Assembly (NCBI GenBank): GCA_001910725.1
Contig: MJGA01000007.1
Span: forward strand, 372,001-436,000
Reading direction: 5' to 3'
Source: Phanerodontia chrysosporium
Taxonomy: Eukaryota; Basidiomycota; Agaricomycetes; Polyporales; Phanerochaetaceae
DNA length: 64,000 nucleotides
In this document: piece after piece, positions 26,293-36,552 of the stretch
Numbering within the stretch: the stretch's first letter is position 1
How the letters are laid out: each line of letters begins with the position of its first letter
Notes under the pieces: generated by a model
What the model saw: only the letters and a program-made list of their open reading frames with translations
What the model was told of the DNA's origin: nothing
Databases searched by the model: none
Position numbers and translations under genes: made by a program

Positions 26293-26929
26293 CGCTGCAT
26301 GCGATGGTGGACAGGGCGCGGACGATCACCTCGCGTCGATGGCAGGGAAGACCGCCGTTGCATGTCGGTCGACTTTACCGGAAATACCAGAATAGATGCT
26401 TAGTACCCATGGACAACAGCGTACAGCCCATCCTTAATGCTTGCACAGTTAATGATACCCTTCCCTTGGTCCTGCCTACCCACATAGTGAACAAGGTTCC
26501 ATGCCTATGCAGAAAGCGTATTGCAGTGTCCCACGAAACCTGACAAACCTGACCTGCTCCATCACACCTGTACGACTTCATGCGCGGATTTGAGGGTGGC
26601 TTTTTGAAGTGCATTCTGCAGTCTGCAGGGAGTTTTACATTGAACGTACAACCTCTCCCGTAAATGAACGAGAGATGGCATAATACAGCTGGCTGCCGCG
26701 AGGTATCTTTCAACGGCTTGGGTGCTCGTGTAACCTATCGGCTCAGTCCTCTCGGCCTTGCTACTGGAAAAGTGCAGTCACGGGCCGCGAGCATGCCCAC
26801 AACGGATCTATGGCGCACACCACGAAAATTTGATCCTCACTCAGGAGTCATGGTATATGCATGTGGGCCATGGGACATGTCATATTGCGGTAGGTAGACG
26901 ACGGGAGATGCCAGAGACAAGCGAATAAA
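26293..26929. other. Convergent intergenic region
   Basis: About 640 bp between the unknown gene (+) and the L33 gene (-). It must contain both 3' ends; no gene or repeat was recognised. Confidence 0.5.
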
Positions 26930-27413
26930 TCAGATCGTAGAAGGATACAACATCTAAAATACACGATATGAGCTATTAACACGAAGAAGCTATGTCTGCT
27001 GGTGCTTACCACGCGGACGGATGCGCCGAAAGCGTGAGGTGGGATGTTCGACTTGAACTTGGCCTTGACGACACCGTTGTTGCCGTGAGGGCGGGTGACA
27101 CGGCTGAGCACGCAGAACGTGAGAAGACAGCACCAAAGGCGCAGAAGCAGTCCACGTACCCCCAGATTACTCGTACATTGGAACCCTCGATCTTCCTCTT
27201 GGCCCGGTAAACGTAGGCGAGGCGCTGCGGACGAAGAGTTAATGAAGTGCGCCAGACATCCAATCTGGCCAGAACGCACCTTGCCGAGGTAGAACTGGGC
27301 CTCCTCTTGTTTGAGACACCCTCAACCTGAACGAGCGTGGTGTTGGGGTGGGTGTTGCGCTTGCCGCGCTTGTGGCCAAGGATGCGGCCCTTCGAGTAGA
27401 GTCTGCGAGTCAT
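26930..27413 (-). CDS. RPL33: 60S ribosomal protein L33 (eL33, L35Ae family)
   Basis: This is a small protein of the large ribosomal subunit. Four exons give [30 protein letters not shown], then [40 protein letters not shown] and the final MLYPSTI with the stop at 26930-26932. Splice junctions such as GGCAAG/GTGCGT and TTTTAG/ATG are clean. The size is about 105 residues, as expected. In exon 1 the run [13 protein letters not shown] is read out of frame because one G is missing near 27303. Such a break in a ribosomal protein strongly suggests a sequence error. The gene diverges from ARG7 across a 0.7-kb promoter region. Confidence 0.9.
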
Positions 27414-28139
27414 GGAAGTCGTGGTGAGCCAGACCGTCCCAGAGAAGCGCACCAGGAGCGTCGGAGAGCCAGGGAACGGGGGAGTTTGGGGGAGTACACA
27501 GATATCGCCTCGAGTCCACAAAGGTTGTCATCCGACCGCTCGCCAACCCATCCATCTCATTCTCCACCAAATTTCCCCGTTCTTTCGGCTCCGCAGCATC
27601 CTGGCATAAGTTCCTGCAGCATAGTTTCGCTCCTCACCTTGTTGAACCCATTTTTGTCGTCGTACCGGCCGGTGTCGAGAGTCTTGAGGATGCCTGCCAG
27701 TTATCGGCTAGCGCCGGCGGGCACGGCGCGGCTGTGGAAGCGCCCAATGTGGGAATCTCCTGCCAAAGGCGTCTAGGTATATATTGCGGTGGAAGAGTCG
27801 ACAGCTTTTCTCTCTGAACATCGTTGCAGCTTCGGAGCTGCACTTCGCCGTCTGTGTGTCCACGACGCGTGCAAGTAACGGAGCGGTGTCAGAACAAACC
27901 CCTGGCCTCGTCATTTTAGTCTTTCGACTAGATTTTGCTCGGATTTGTACCAGAACCTGAGCTCGGTGCGGGGCCAATATGATTTCCTTATACATGACTC
28001 ACTTCCGATGCTGTTGCGCGATGCAGCTGCGTGAATTCGGCTGCTACTTGGAGCGTATCAACACGGGGAGGCCTTGACTCGGCGAGAACCATTCACATAA
28101 AAGGTGACTCGTCGCACACCCACTCTGCCAGCAGTCGCC
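27414..28139. other. Divergent promoter region, RPL33 / ARG7
   Basis: About 725 bp between two divergent genes. A CATAAAAGG element lies some 40 bp before the ARG7 start. No further gene was recognised; longer open frames here lack any protein-like sequence. Confidence 0.5.
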
Positions 28140-29663
28140 ATGTCGCATCTGTCGCAGATGGCGAAGAGGTTCACCTCAACCTTCACTTCCAAGCCCATCC
28201 CCTCCAAGACCCACTTCCATGCTCCCATCTCCGACAACGCGTTCCCGAAAGGCTTTCTCTTGAACGGCATACACGCTGGCGTCAAGAAGAAGCCTGAGCT
28301 GCTCGACTTGGCAGTCATCCTATCGGAGCGTCCCGCCTCGGCTGCAGCCTGCTTCACCCGCAACGCTTTCAAGGCTGCTCCAGTCGTTGTTTCGCAGCAG
28401 GTGCTGCAAGAGGGCGGTGGACGCGCTCGGGGCATCGTCGTAAACAGCGGCTGCGCGAATGCGGTGACGGGCACACAGGGCATGCAGGACGCCTGGGCGA
28501 TGGTGCGCGCGACAGATGCACTTCTCGAGGAGCCGAAGAGCACCAGCTCCAGCGAGACTCTCGTCATGTCTACGGGTGTCATCGGCCAGACCCTCCCCAT
28601 CGACAAGATCCTCGCAGGCATCAAGTCGCTATCCCCCGCACGTCTCGGATCCAACTTTGCGTCTTGGGAGCGCGCCGCACGCGCCTTCATGACGACGGAC
28701 ACGTTCCCCAAGTTGCGTGCGAGGACGTTCACCATCCGCGGCAAAGAATATCGGTTGGCAGGCATGGACAAGGGTGCTGGCATGATCCATCCCGACATGG
28801 GCCCTCCCGCACCCTCCGGACAGCTTCACGCGACCCTCCTCGGTTGTATCCTCACCGACGCCTCGATCTCTCCGCGGAGCCTCCAGTCGGCTCTCACGTA
28901 CGCAGTCGACCGAAGCTTCAACTCGATTTCTGTTGACGGTGATATGTCTACGAATGATACGATTGTCGTGCTTGCAAACGGTGCGGCGGCCGAAGGCCAG
29001 CCCGAGATCGACGAATCGACCGATAAGGAGGCATTCGAGATCTTCAGGGAAGAATTGACCTCCTTCGCTGCTGAGCTGGCTCAACTCGTCGTGCGCGATG
29101 GCGAGGGCGCCACGAAGTTCGTCACGGTGTCTGTGGAGGTACGCGTCGCTCGTATCACGTTCACCCGCAAGTTCTCAATATCGTTATAGGGTGCAAAGAC
29201 ATATGCGGATGCACACAAAATCGCTTCACGCATCTCAACATCGGCACTCGTCAAAACCGCTCTCTTCGGCGAAGACGCGAAGTGAGTCCGACATTCGTCG
29301 CTGTAGTTCCTCAGGTTGACATATCACTAGCTGGGGTCGCATCCTCGCTGCCACCGGCTCCGTTCCCTTGTCTGCGCCTCTGGACCCGACACGTGTGAGC
29401 GTCTCGTTCGTTCCAGCTGACGGCACAGCGCCGCTTGCTCTTCTCGTGAATGGCGAACCGGAGAAGGTCGACGAAGCGCGTGCGTCCGAGATCGTTGGCC
29501 AGGAAGACCTCGAGATTCGCGTAGAGCTGGGTCTTGGCACCGAGAGCGCAAAGTACTGGACGTGCGACTTCAGCTATGTGAGTGCCTGTCCGTTTCTTCT
29601 GTGTGGGAAGGCTGACGCCCCGTCCAGGAGTATGTCAGGATCAACGGCGACTACAGAACGTGA
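28140..29663 (+). CDS. ARG7: Ornithine acetyltransferase / N-acetylglutamate synthase (ArgJ)
   Basis: This mitochondrial enzyme moves acetyl from N-acetylornithine to glutamate, closing the acetyl cycle of arginine synthesis. The start [14 protein letters not shown] looks like a mitochondrial presequence; I chose the ATG at 28140 over one 36 bases upstream. Conserved blocks are [45 protein letters not shown], the [13 protein letters not shown] stretch and ATLLG. Self-cleavage normally occurs before that Thr, which becomes the nucleophile. [16 protein letters not shown] and [13 protein letters not shown] follow. About ten residues sit between GMIHPDM and ATLLG, where most homologs have none. 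Introns are at 29139-29189, after GEDA and after DFSY. A decayed copy of the last two exons lies downstream at about 31160-31290. Confidence 0.93.
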
Positions 29664-29920
29664 TAAGATGCCGATGTGGAGTCAATGACTGTCAATGGGC
29701 TCTGATGCCTTTGTTGTCTTTGACTACAGTTCTCGTGTATTCTATGAGACTGGAACGTGCTCTTCTTGCGCCCTGTTCGAACAAGGCAGGCCACATGCTA
29801 TTTAAACTCCGCAGACAAAGGGGGTAATGGTATATAAACACTTGTAACTCTCTTAACTCTTGCCTAGCTTCTACATCGTAGAAGAAGTTCAGACCATCAC
29901 TTCTATCTAGCTACGGCACT
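29664..29920. other. Intergenic ARG7 to F1
   Basis: ARG7 3' region and F1 promoter. The segment ending in GGCCACATGC..TTTAAACTCCG recurs before F2, showing it belongs to the F1/F2 duplication unit. Confidence 0.6.
29831..29838 (+). promoter_or_regulatory. Probable TATA box of F1
   Basis: TATATAAA about 85 bp upstream of the F1 ATG, a usual distance for a fungal TATA element. Confidence 0.5.
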
Positions 29921-31013
29921 ATGGGACAATATTTCCGTTTGTAAGTGTGTAGTTAGGTCTGCTACGGACTTACTGACCTGTATTCTACAGCGCAAACATC
30001 GATGCCCGGGAAACCACGGAGGGGGCGGGCAACAAACTGGGTGAAGATATATGGACATCGAAGGCAGACCTTGTCATATTGCTCATGAGAAATTGGACCG
30101 TCGCGGCCTCATCCATGGATATTTGGTACGTCGCAGACGTCACATTGTCGAGACCGTGGCCACTGATGATTCCTGAAGGACACATCAGTCATCCGCCATC
30201 ATCCAATCGAAGTCTTCAGCAAAGGCAAAGTTTCTTCGTTTCCCCAACGAGCTCATCCGAGCGATCTTCGATGAGATAGACGACTTACTGTCAATCATTC
30301 ACCTATGCGTCGCGCACGACATACTCGGTCTCGTCGGCGAGGAACGTCTTCGCGAGCTCTTCGTCCCTGAGCCCTATGGTCCTTGGGCAGGGGATCGTAT
30401 CATATGCGTTGGCGACTATTGCGAGTCCGACTCGTTCCCTCGGGATATCCAAGATGAGATCACCGCGCAACTAACGGCGTATGCAAAGACGCTTGTCAAT
30501 CCAAAGTATCCTCCCACATTCTACGGCTACGTACGCAGTACCTACCCCTACCGCACCCCTCCTCAGTTGCAGCTCGGCAGCAGCATTGGGTGGAACCGGA
30601 GGATGTCGAACGAGGATAATAGCAAGGTGTGGGAAGTCGAATGGGCGATAAGAAGAGTCCGCGTCAGCGCCGACATCAAGGACCCGAAGCTCGTGCTCTG
30701 CAACCTGACCAAAGGTGTGTACGTGCGAAATGACGCGGTGAACGAGTTCCGCGAACTGGTACGCGCCAAAGTCAAATGGGCCGACATCTCGCTTGGTACT
30801 GTTCTATTCTCGCGCATCTGCTGGTCGACGGATAGTTCGTGCGCGATGCACAGCGATCTCGCCGAACGTCTCACGCACGGCGATTGGGCTGGGGATCGCT
30901 TCGAAATCGTCCCTATCGACGAGGTGCAGCCTGACATCGAGTGGAAAGACGTGACCGACGAGGCGATGGCCTGGCTCCGCAAGAATGCTGCACTAGATCT
31001 CGGAATTGTGTAG
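29921..31013 (+). CDS. F-box-like protein F1, twin-WAGD family
   Basis: This is a member of a local four-gene family of unknown function. Exon 1 encodes only MGQYFR. Exon 2 has a GNKLGEDIWTSKADLVILLM block. The third and main exon begins with an F-box-like helix set (FLRFPNELIRAIFDEIDDLL), which in other proteins recruits Skp1 for ubiquitin ligases. Then comes EPYGPWAGDRIICVGDYC. Near the C-terminus a second, similar motif GDWAGDRFEIVP is followed by IEWKDVTDEAMAWLRKN. Two introns separate the first three exons at positions shared with F2-F4. The reading frame is intact, so this is the best-preserved copy. The F-box assignment is inferred from pattern only; the twin WAGDR part matches no family I know. 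Confidence 0.72.
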
Positions 31014-31159
31014 TTAGTCTGTACGTGCATGGTACGATGCTGTACATATACGGCGACTTTTGAGAACGTTCTTGACTTTCCTATTTTAGTTCCCTCGCGC
31101 TTAGTAAGCAACTTTTCGTTCGCTCGCTGCCAAGGTGCGTCCACCCAACGAGAGCACCG

Positions 31160-31290
31160 GAGCTGCACCTCCGTCACCGAGGCCACAAGATGATGGACTT
31201 GCAACTTCAGCTACGCGAGCGTGCGCCGGTCCCTTTTGTGCAGAGAGGCTGCCCCTTGCTGAGATCAACAGCGTGTACAGAACGTAATGG
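31160..31290 (+). pseudogene. Decayed 3' fragment of ARG7 (ArgJ)
   Basis: The stretch aligns by eye with ARG7 from exon 3 through the last intron and terminal exon. Shared words are GAGCTG, CACCGAG, ACTTCAGCTA, GGCTG, ATCAAC and TACAGAACGT in the same order and spacing. The donor GTGAGT has become GCGAGC and the frame is lost. It lies upstream of F2 exactly where real ARG7 lies upstream of F1, so it was copied along with F1. Confidence 0.75.
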
Positions 31291-31465
31291 CGCGGCCTCT
31301 AGCGTCTTTACTGCTAGTCATATTTTCGTTACCGAACCAAGTAGGCCACATGCCGTTAAAACTCCGCGGGGCTGCCACGGATTAAAAAGGCTCGAGCCAC
31401 TCTCTTGACCTGCCCCGCATCGTTCAGAAACCTCTCCAGACTATCACTCCTTGAGCGGCGAGCCC

Positions 31466-32581
31466 ATGGGGCAATTCTTCCGCTTGTAAGTCTGGAGAGA
31501 GGTCGACCGCTAGCTCGCTGATCCCAGCCTACTTGACAGCGCGAACCTCGATGCCCAGGAGACCACCAGGGGCATAAGTGGGAAGCTAGGCGAAGATATA
31601 TGGAAATCACAGGACTACATCACTATATTGCTTACCAAGTATTGGTCCGTCGATGGCTCATCCATGAACATCTGGTGTGTCACAACTGTTGTATCGTCGG
31701 GACCATTAGCAGCTAATGATACTACAGGACGAAAAGGTCGCCCGCCATCCTGCGAGTGAAATGCTCTGCGAAGGCACCAATCTTGCGTCTACCCAACGAA
31801 CTCCTGCACGCAATCTTCGACAATTTAGATGACTTGATGTCCACCATGTCTCTGTGCATCGCCCACGACATCCTCGGCCTTGTTGGAGAGGCACTGCTTC
31901 GCGAGTTTGTCGTTCCTGAGCCCTACGGCCCTTGGGCAGGCGATCGCATCATATGCATCGGCGATAACTGTCAGGCCGACCCGGGCTCTTTCCCTCCGGA
32001 TATCCAGGATGAGGTCTTGTCACAGATAACGGGGTATGTACAGACCATCGACGAGGACCCAGAGGGACATTCCACGTTCTTCCATTGCGTAAGCGAAACT
32101 TACACCAACCGCCACCCTCGCCAACTTGGGTATTACGACCTCGATCTGTGGGAGTGGAGAATGTCGCGCCAGGATTATAGGAAAGCGAGGGAAGTTGAAC
32201 AGGCGATGAATTGTGTTGCGTCGACGCCGATATCAGCAACCCGGAACTCGTGCTCTGCAACCTCACCAAGGGCGTGTACGTCCGGAACGACGCGGTGAAC
32301 GACATCAGGGATTGGGCTCGCAAGAATCCCGATTGTGGGTGGACATTTCGCTCGGTACCGTCCTCGTCACCCGCATCTGCTGGTCAACAGATAGTTCTTG
32401 TAATATGGACGACGCCCTCTCCGAACGTCTTACGCAAGGCGATTGGGCTGGGGATCGCTTCGAGATCGTTCCTCTCGACAAGATGCAGCCAGACATCGAG
32501 TGGCAAGACGTGACCGACGAGGCGATGGCCTGGCTGCGCAAGAACGTTGAAATAGACCGCGGTTCAGCCTGGCCGGTGTGA
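31466..32581 (+). CDS. F-box-like protein F2, twin-WAGD family (two frame breaks)
   Basis: F2 is the tandem copy of F1. It has the same exon plan: MGQFFRL, then NLDAQETTRGISGKLGEDIW, then LRLPNELLHAIFDNLDDLMS, EPYGPWAGDRIICIGDNC, ELVLCNLTKGVYVRNDAVND, ISLGTVLVTRICWSTDSSC, GDWAGDRFEIVPLDKMQPD and IEWQDVTDEAMAWLRKN. The last exon is read in three successive frames. One base is missing near 32215 and another near 32335-32340, each judged against F1. Either the copy is becoming a pseudogene or these are sequence errors like those in the housekeeping genes. Sequence divergence from F1 is substantial, so the duplication is not recent. Confidence 0.65.
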
Positions 32582-33107
32582 TGGCATATGGACGTACATA
32601 CCGTGCTGTAGGGCTCTTGTTGGCCATATGTCATCGTCTTGTTTTCTCTCCTCCACAAGTGTACAGCGAGCACTACGTCGTAGCCATGTCCGTGAAAAAC
32701 GGCCGAAGACAGCCTATGCGGTCATTGCAAGCCTGGTGATGACGACCAGTATACGACTAGTTACCATAAGCTGCTTGAGATGTGGCAAGCCTGTCGTAAC
32801 GGTGTTTGCGTGGCAAATGTTCATTGCAGGTGGCACGCAGGTCCATAGCCGCCGCGGAAAATCCATGACGTCGACGTGTCTTCCCGCCATGACGATGTCG
32901 ACTGGGAGCTCCGAGACCACGGCCAGATTACTGCAGCGATGTTGGGCGCAAGACATGACTGTAACTCTCCAGCTGGCGATGGCAGCTCGAGTCGCACCGT
33001 AGGAGTATAAAAGGACTCGGAGTGCAGGCAGTCAATGTGCTTCAAGCCGAGTTCCCTGCATCGCACCCCCTCTCAAGCGTACACAACTTCCTAGACATCC
33101 TCAAAAA
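32582..33107. other. Intergenic F2 to FAD synthase
   Basis: About 525 bp with the FAD1 promoter at its right end. No gene was recognised. Confidence 0.5.
33006..33013 (+). promoter_or_regulatory. Probable TATA box of FAD synthase
   Basis: TATAAAAG about 100 bp upstream of the ATG at 33108. Confidence 0.55.
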
Positions 33108-34878
33108 ATGCAGCTCACTTCGCTCACCATCAAGCCCGTTGACTACCGCGCAGTGGCAAGGGAAGTGTACGCCTTTGCCGAGTCGCAGGCCCCTCTAGCG
33201 CCACTGGTCAAGGAGGCCTTGGAGACCATCGACGATGCAGTCAACGACTTTGGGTACGGTTCTTCGTCAGGCAGCTTTCTTTCTATCGCTGAACGAGTGG
33301 TCATAGGGAGGAGGGCGTTTCGATCAGCTTCAACGGAGGAAAGGACTGTAAGTCCATATTTCATGATCAACACGCACTGGGAGCTGTGCCGGAGGTGCCA
33401 CCGCCTTGCTCTTGTGGATCCCTACAACGCTAGCAGGGCAGATCCGCACCTCCCGGAACACAGAGGACGGGTAGCTTCACCGACTTCAGGAACTGACTTG
33501 ATTCCTCACAGGTACCGTGCTTCTCCATCTCCTCGCAGCAGTGATGGGCCGCAGACTCCGTGAAGGAGAGTCTCCCAAGCCCGTCCCAGCTCTCTACATC
33601 CCCGTCCTCTCACCGTTTGCCGAACTCGAGGCGTTCACTTACGAGTGCGCCAAGGCGTACAACCTCGATCTTTTCCGCTGCGAACCGCCATCACAGGGCT
33701 CCCTGCAGGTCGAGAGTGTCACGGAGCCAAGCTCTCCCGTGTCCACTTCCTCTGCTCTCCCTGAAGACAAGACGACAGCGAATGTGTCCGCTTCCAAGGC
33801 CCGGGCAAAGGGAGGGGACGGCATGAAGGCTGCCCTGCAGATCTACAAGGACAGGTACCCCAAAGTGGAGGCGATTGTCATTGGAACTCGGCGCACGGAC
33901 CCCCACGGAGGTGCGCTTTTCGTCTGTCCGATATACCTCAGCAGGATGGCTGACACCTTCCCAGCCAAGCTTACCTTCCGCACGCCGACAGACCCGGACT
34001 GGCCGCGTTTCGTGCGCATCAACTCGATCATCGACTGGTCCTACGCCGACGTCTGGACATTCCTGCGCACGCTCCGAGTGCCATACTGCGGCCTCTACGA
34101 CCAGGGCTACACCTCGCTCGGCTCGACCTACAACACCTTCCGCAACCCGGCGCTCCGCATCTGGCCCTGCTGCAAGTACGCACCCCCGCTGGAGGATGTA
34201 TCCGACGACACGGCCTCCGGCTCCCCAAGTGCCTCGCCAGACCTGACGACGCCACGGGTCGCCTCTTCCGAGACACCGCGGGCCGCCTCGGCGATTACTG
34301 GCTGTAGCCGACAGGTGCCAGATGACATCCTCGAGGCATCGCTGACGAACGCGAGCCGCTGCACGCCAGACAAGCTCGCAGAGATCGCGCTGAGGAAAGA
34401 CCTCTCGGAGCTGTTCGTGTCCCCGTGCGACCACCAGGAGCGGTACCGGCCCGCATACGAACTGACAGACGGCGACCTCGAGCGCGCAGGGCGGGCGTCG
34501 AGCTCGAAGACCACGAAGATCATGCAAGAGCGAGTGCAGCATCCTACCACTTCCTCACATGATGTGCGGCCCGCTGCCCATGGCCTGCAGCGTCTCTCGC
34601 ATCGTACGTACAATCTCACCGTGTGGTTCAATCATTGTGCTGACCGAGGTACAATGACTACCAGTCCGAAGCACGATCCAAGAGGTGGCAGGCAAGAGCT
34701 TGACACAATTGAACATGCGCCGGGTAGGCCTCTAGGAAAGTGCTCTTCCTGTGGTTTGTACTTCGTTGTGTGTCAAGTGCTAGTTTATTTGCATCGCACT
34801 CCACTTCTACTGAATTTTCTGAACCTAATTTATTACAGTAATGTACCTCCTCGTATCTGTAGACTAGATGATATGTAG
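33108..34878 (+). CDS. FAD1: FAD synthase (FMN adenylyltransferase)
   Basis: FAD1 transfers AMP from ATP to FMN to make FAD. It belongs to the PAPS-reductase-like (adenine nucleotide alpha hydrolase) fold. The ATP loop is ISFNGGKDCTVLLHLL, assembled across an intron. Later motifs are LYIPVLSPFAELEAF, AIVIGTRRTDPHGG, FRTPTDPDWPRFVRINSIID, WSYADVWTFLRTLRVPYCGL, and YDQGYTSLGSTYNTF. Introns lie in the first 420 bases (after VNDFG and after GGKD). Two low-complexity Ser/Thr/Pro inserts make the protein longer than yeast Fad1. The natural C-terminus is probably near YELTDGDLERAGR (about 34490). The residues beyond about 34540, up to the stop at 34876-34878, look non-conserved and may hide a last intron. 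Confidence 0.88.
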
Positions 34879-34950
34879 CTCAAACGCATCTTTCTCGCGA
34901 AGCAAAGCTCGTGGCAAGTCTCGGCACCGAGGTTTGGTAGGTCCACTCTC

Positions 34951-36175
34951 CTACGCCTTTTCCAGAGGCTTGGCGCTGCCAGATGGCAGTGCCTGCGTCG
35001 AGCGTGCTTCTGTAACCTTGGACTCTTTGTGCCAAGAGAAGCCGTCCGCCTCGCCACCAAGCTGCTTTGGAAGCTCCTTGACGTCGATGAACTCGCGCAG
35101 CCGCTTTGAGATGTTCTCGGTGCCCTTGCCCACGTACACTATGCCCACCTCTGGGACGATGCCAAAGAATGTCAGCCCGCGTGCGAGCATCGTCGCCCAG
35201 AACGATGTGTTGATCAAGAATCGTTGGGCCTGGTGCCATCAGTGAGTCGTGCAGCTCACCCTTCAGTTGAGGCTTTACGAGACGCACCGTGAAGTTCGGG
35301 TAGTAGCTCTGTACCACGCGCGTGAGCGCAGCGTTCGGCCGCCTCTGCTCACCAAGCTGCTCGAGCGACATGGAGCCTAGGTCAGTGACGTGCGTGGTTT
35401 GTTCCACTGTCTCGTAGTTGAGAGAGCGGGCAATCCTCTCCAGGTTACGTGCCGTCCTCCTGTATTGCGCGTGAGTATCGCACGAGTAGAGATTCCCTCA
35501 CTACTCACAGGATGACCGTCTTCGAGTCTTGCTCGAGTTCGGACCAGAAACGCCGCAGCTTTTCTGGGTTCATCTGGTTGTAACTGCTCGAGGAAGCCTG
35601 AGAAATATGCTGACCCCATGCGTCTATCCACACACATTACAGGACGTCCTGCCTTATCCTTGCCGAACGTCACAGCATAGTGCTCCCATTGAGGAAATTC
35701 ACGGTTCACGACTTCGTCGATATTGATCTCCTGCCTCCAGCGCAGCAGCTCGATCAGTAGCGTCTTTGTCGCATCCACGTCGAGTTTGCTGCAGTGGAAG
35801 CAAACAATGAGCGGGCGTGGCAGATTGCATAGGAAGTGACGACGCTTACCGTGCGCGTAAGAACCTCATGAGCACGACGCTTACTCGTGCGTCCGATGCG
35901 GGGTCCGTTGGGTCAATAGTGATTCCCCATATCGAGAACGTCTTGGGAGTATCGCCGCCGAACGCTATGCGGCGGACCTCCGGAAGCATGGGCTACGAGA
36001 CAGGACCATCGTCAGCAAAACTATGCAACACGGAGGAGAAGAGACTCACTCTCAGTTTCTTGAATGCATCCCACTCTGCTGGCGTGAAGCGGCGCGTGAG
36101 CGGGTTCTGTGGTTCACTGGGCCCTGCCTCCCCTGCTAGAGAGACGTAGGCCTTGGAGTCGGTCGCAGCTTGCAT
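34951..36175 (-). CDS. Sec14-like CRAL-TRIO lipid-transfer protein, copy 1
   Basis: This is probably a phosphatidylinositol/phosphatidylcholine transfer protein of the Sec14 superfamily. The N-terminal CRAL-TRIO-N part (LTRRFTPAEWDAFKKLR; SDARVSVVLMRFLRARKLDV; LLIELLRWRQEINIDE) leads into the lipid-binding domain: VTFGKDKAGRPV, MNPEKLRRFWSELEQDSKTV, SLNYETVEQTTHVTDLG, VQSYYPNFTVRL and FLINTSFWATMLARGLTFFG. The end is STRSKIHVxG-like with VYVGKGTENISKRLREFID and LPKQLGGEADG, the usual close of the fold. Several short introns are spliced in frame and no break was found. A close paralog lies 2.5 kb downstream on the same strand, beyond a MYND gene. Confidence 0.82.
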
Positions 36176-36552
36176 TGCCGCCGTCGGAGAGGGAGTCGAA
36201 GATAAGGCACGTCTGCGCAGCGCCGTTAGTTCTCCTAGTTATATGTCCCTGCTGCTTTCGCAGCTAAATGCGGCCAGTACAGCCCTATGGGACCCGCCGC
36301 GGTCTGGTGTTCCTTGGAGGCAGTGCCGTTGGCGCCGGCTCCCAGGGTGTAGATGATGTGCCGGCTGGTTGATGTCTGCGCTATATTTGACACATCAGCT
36401 ATAGCGTCCGGCTCCGAGGAAAGCACGACATGGTCCGCCCAGGCACCGACCGATAAGCTACGCAGCCGGAGCGGCTTTCGAAGTCGGAGACGTTGAAATT
36501 ACGATAGACTTGGTATGTATTGAGAGAGGAAAAGGACGCCGCACATATTGCC
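36176..36552. other. Intergenic, Sec14-like copy 1 to MYND gene
   Basis: About 375 bp holding the promoter of Sec14-like copy 1 and the 3' end of the MYND gene. Nothing else was recognised. Confidence 0.5.

Larger units (their letters stand above)
29535..31013 (+). repeat. Tandem duplication unit 1 (ARG7 tail + F1)
   Basis: This is the source unit of a direct duplication with 31160-32581. It starts inside ARG7 exon 3 and includes the ARG7 end, the intergenic DNA and F1. Matches include the ArgJ-tail block (ACTTCAGCTA, ATCAAC..ACAGAACGT), GGCCACATGC and the F-box-like gene itself. Edges are approximate. Confidence 0.65.
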
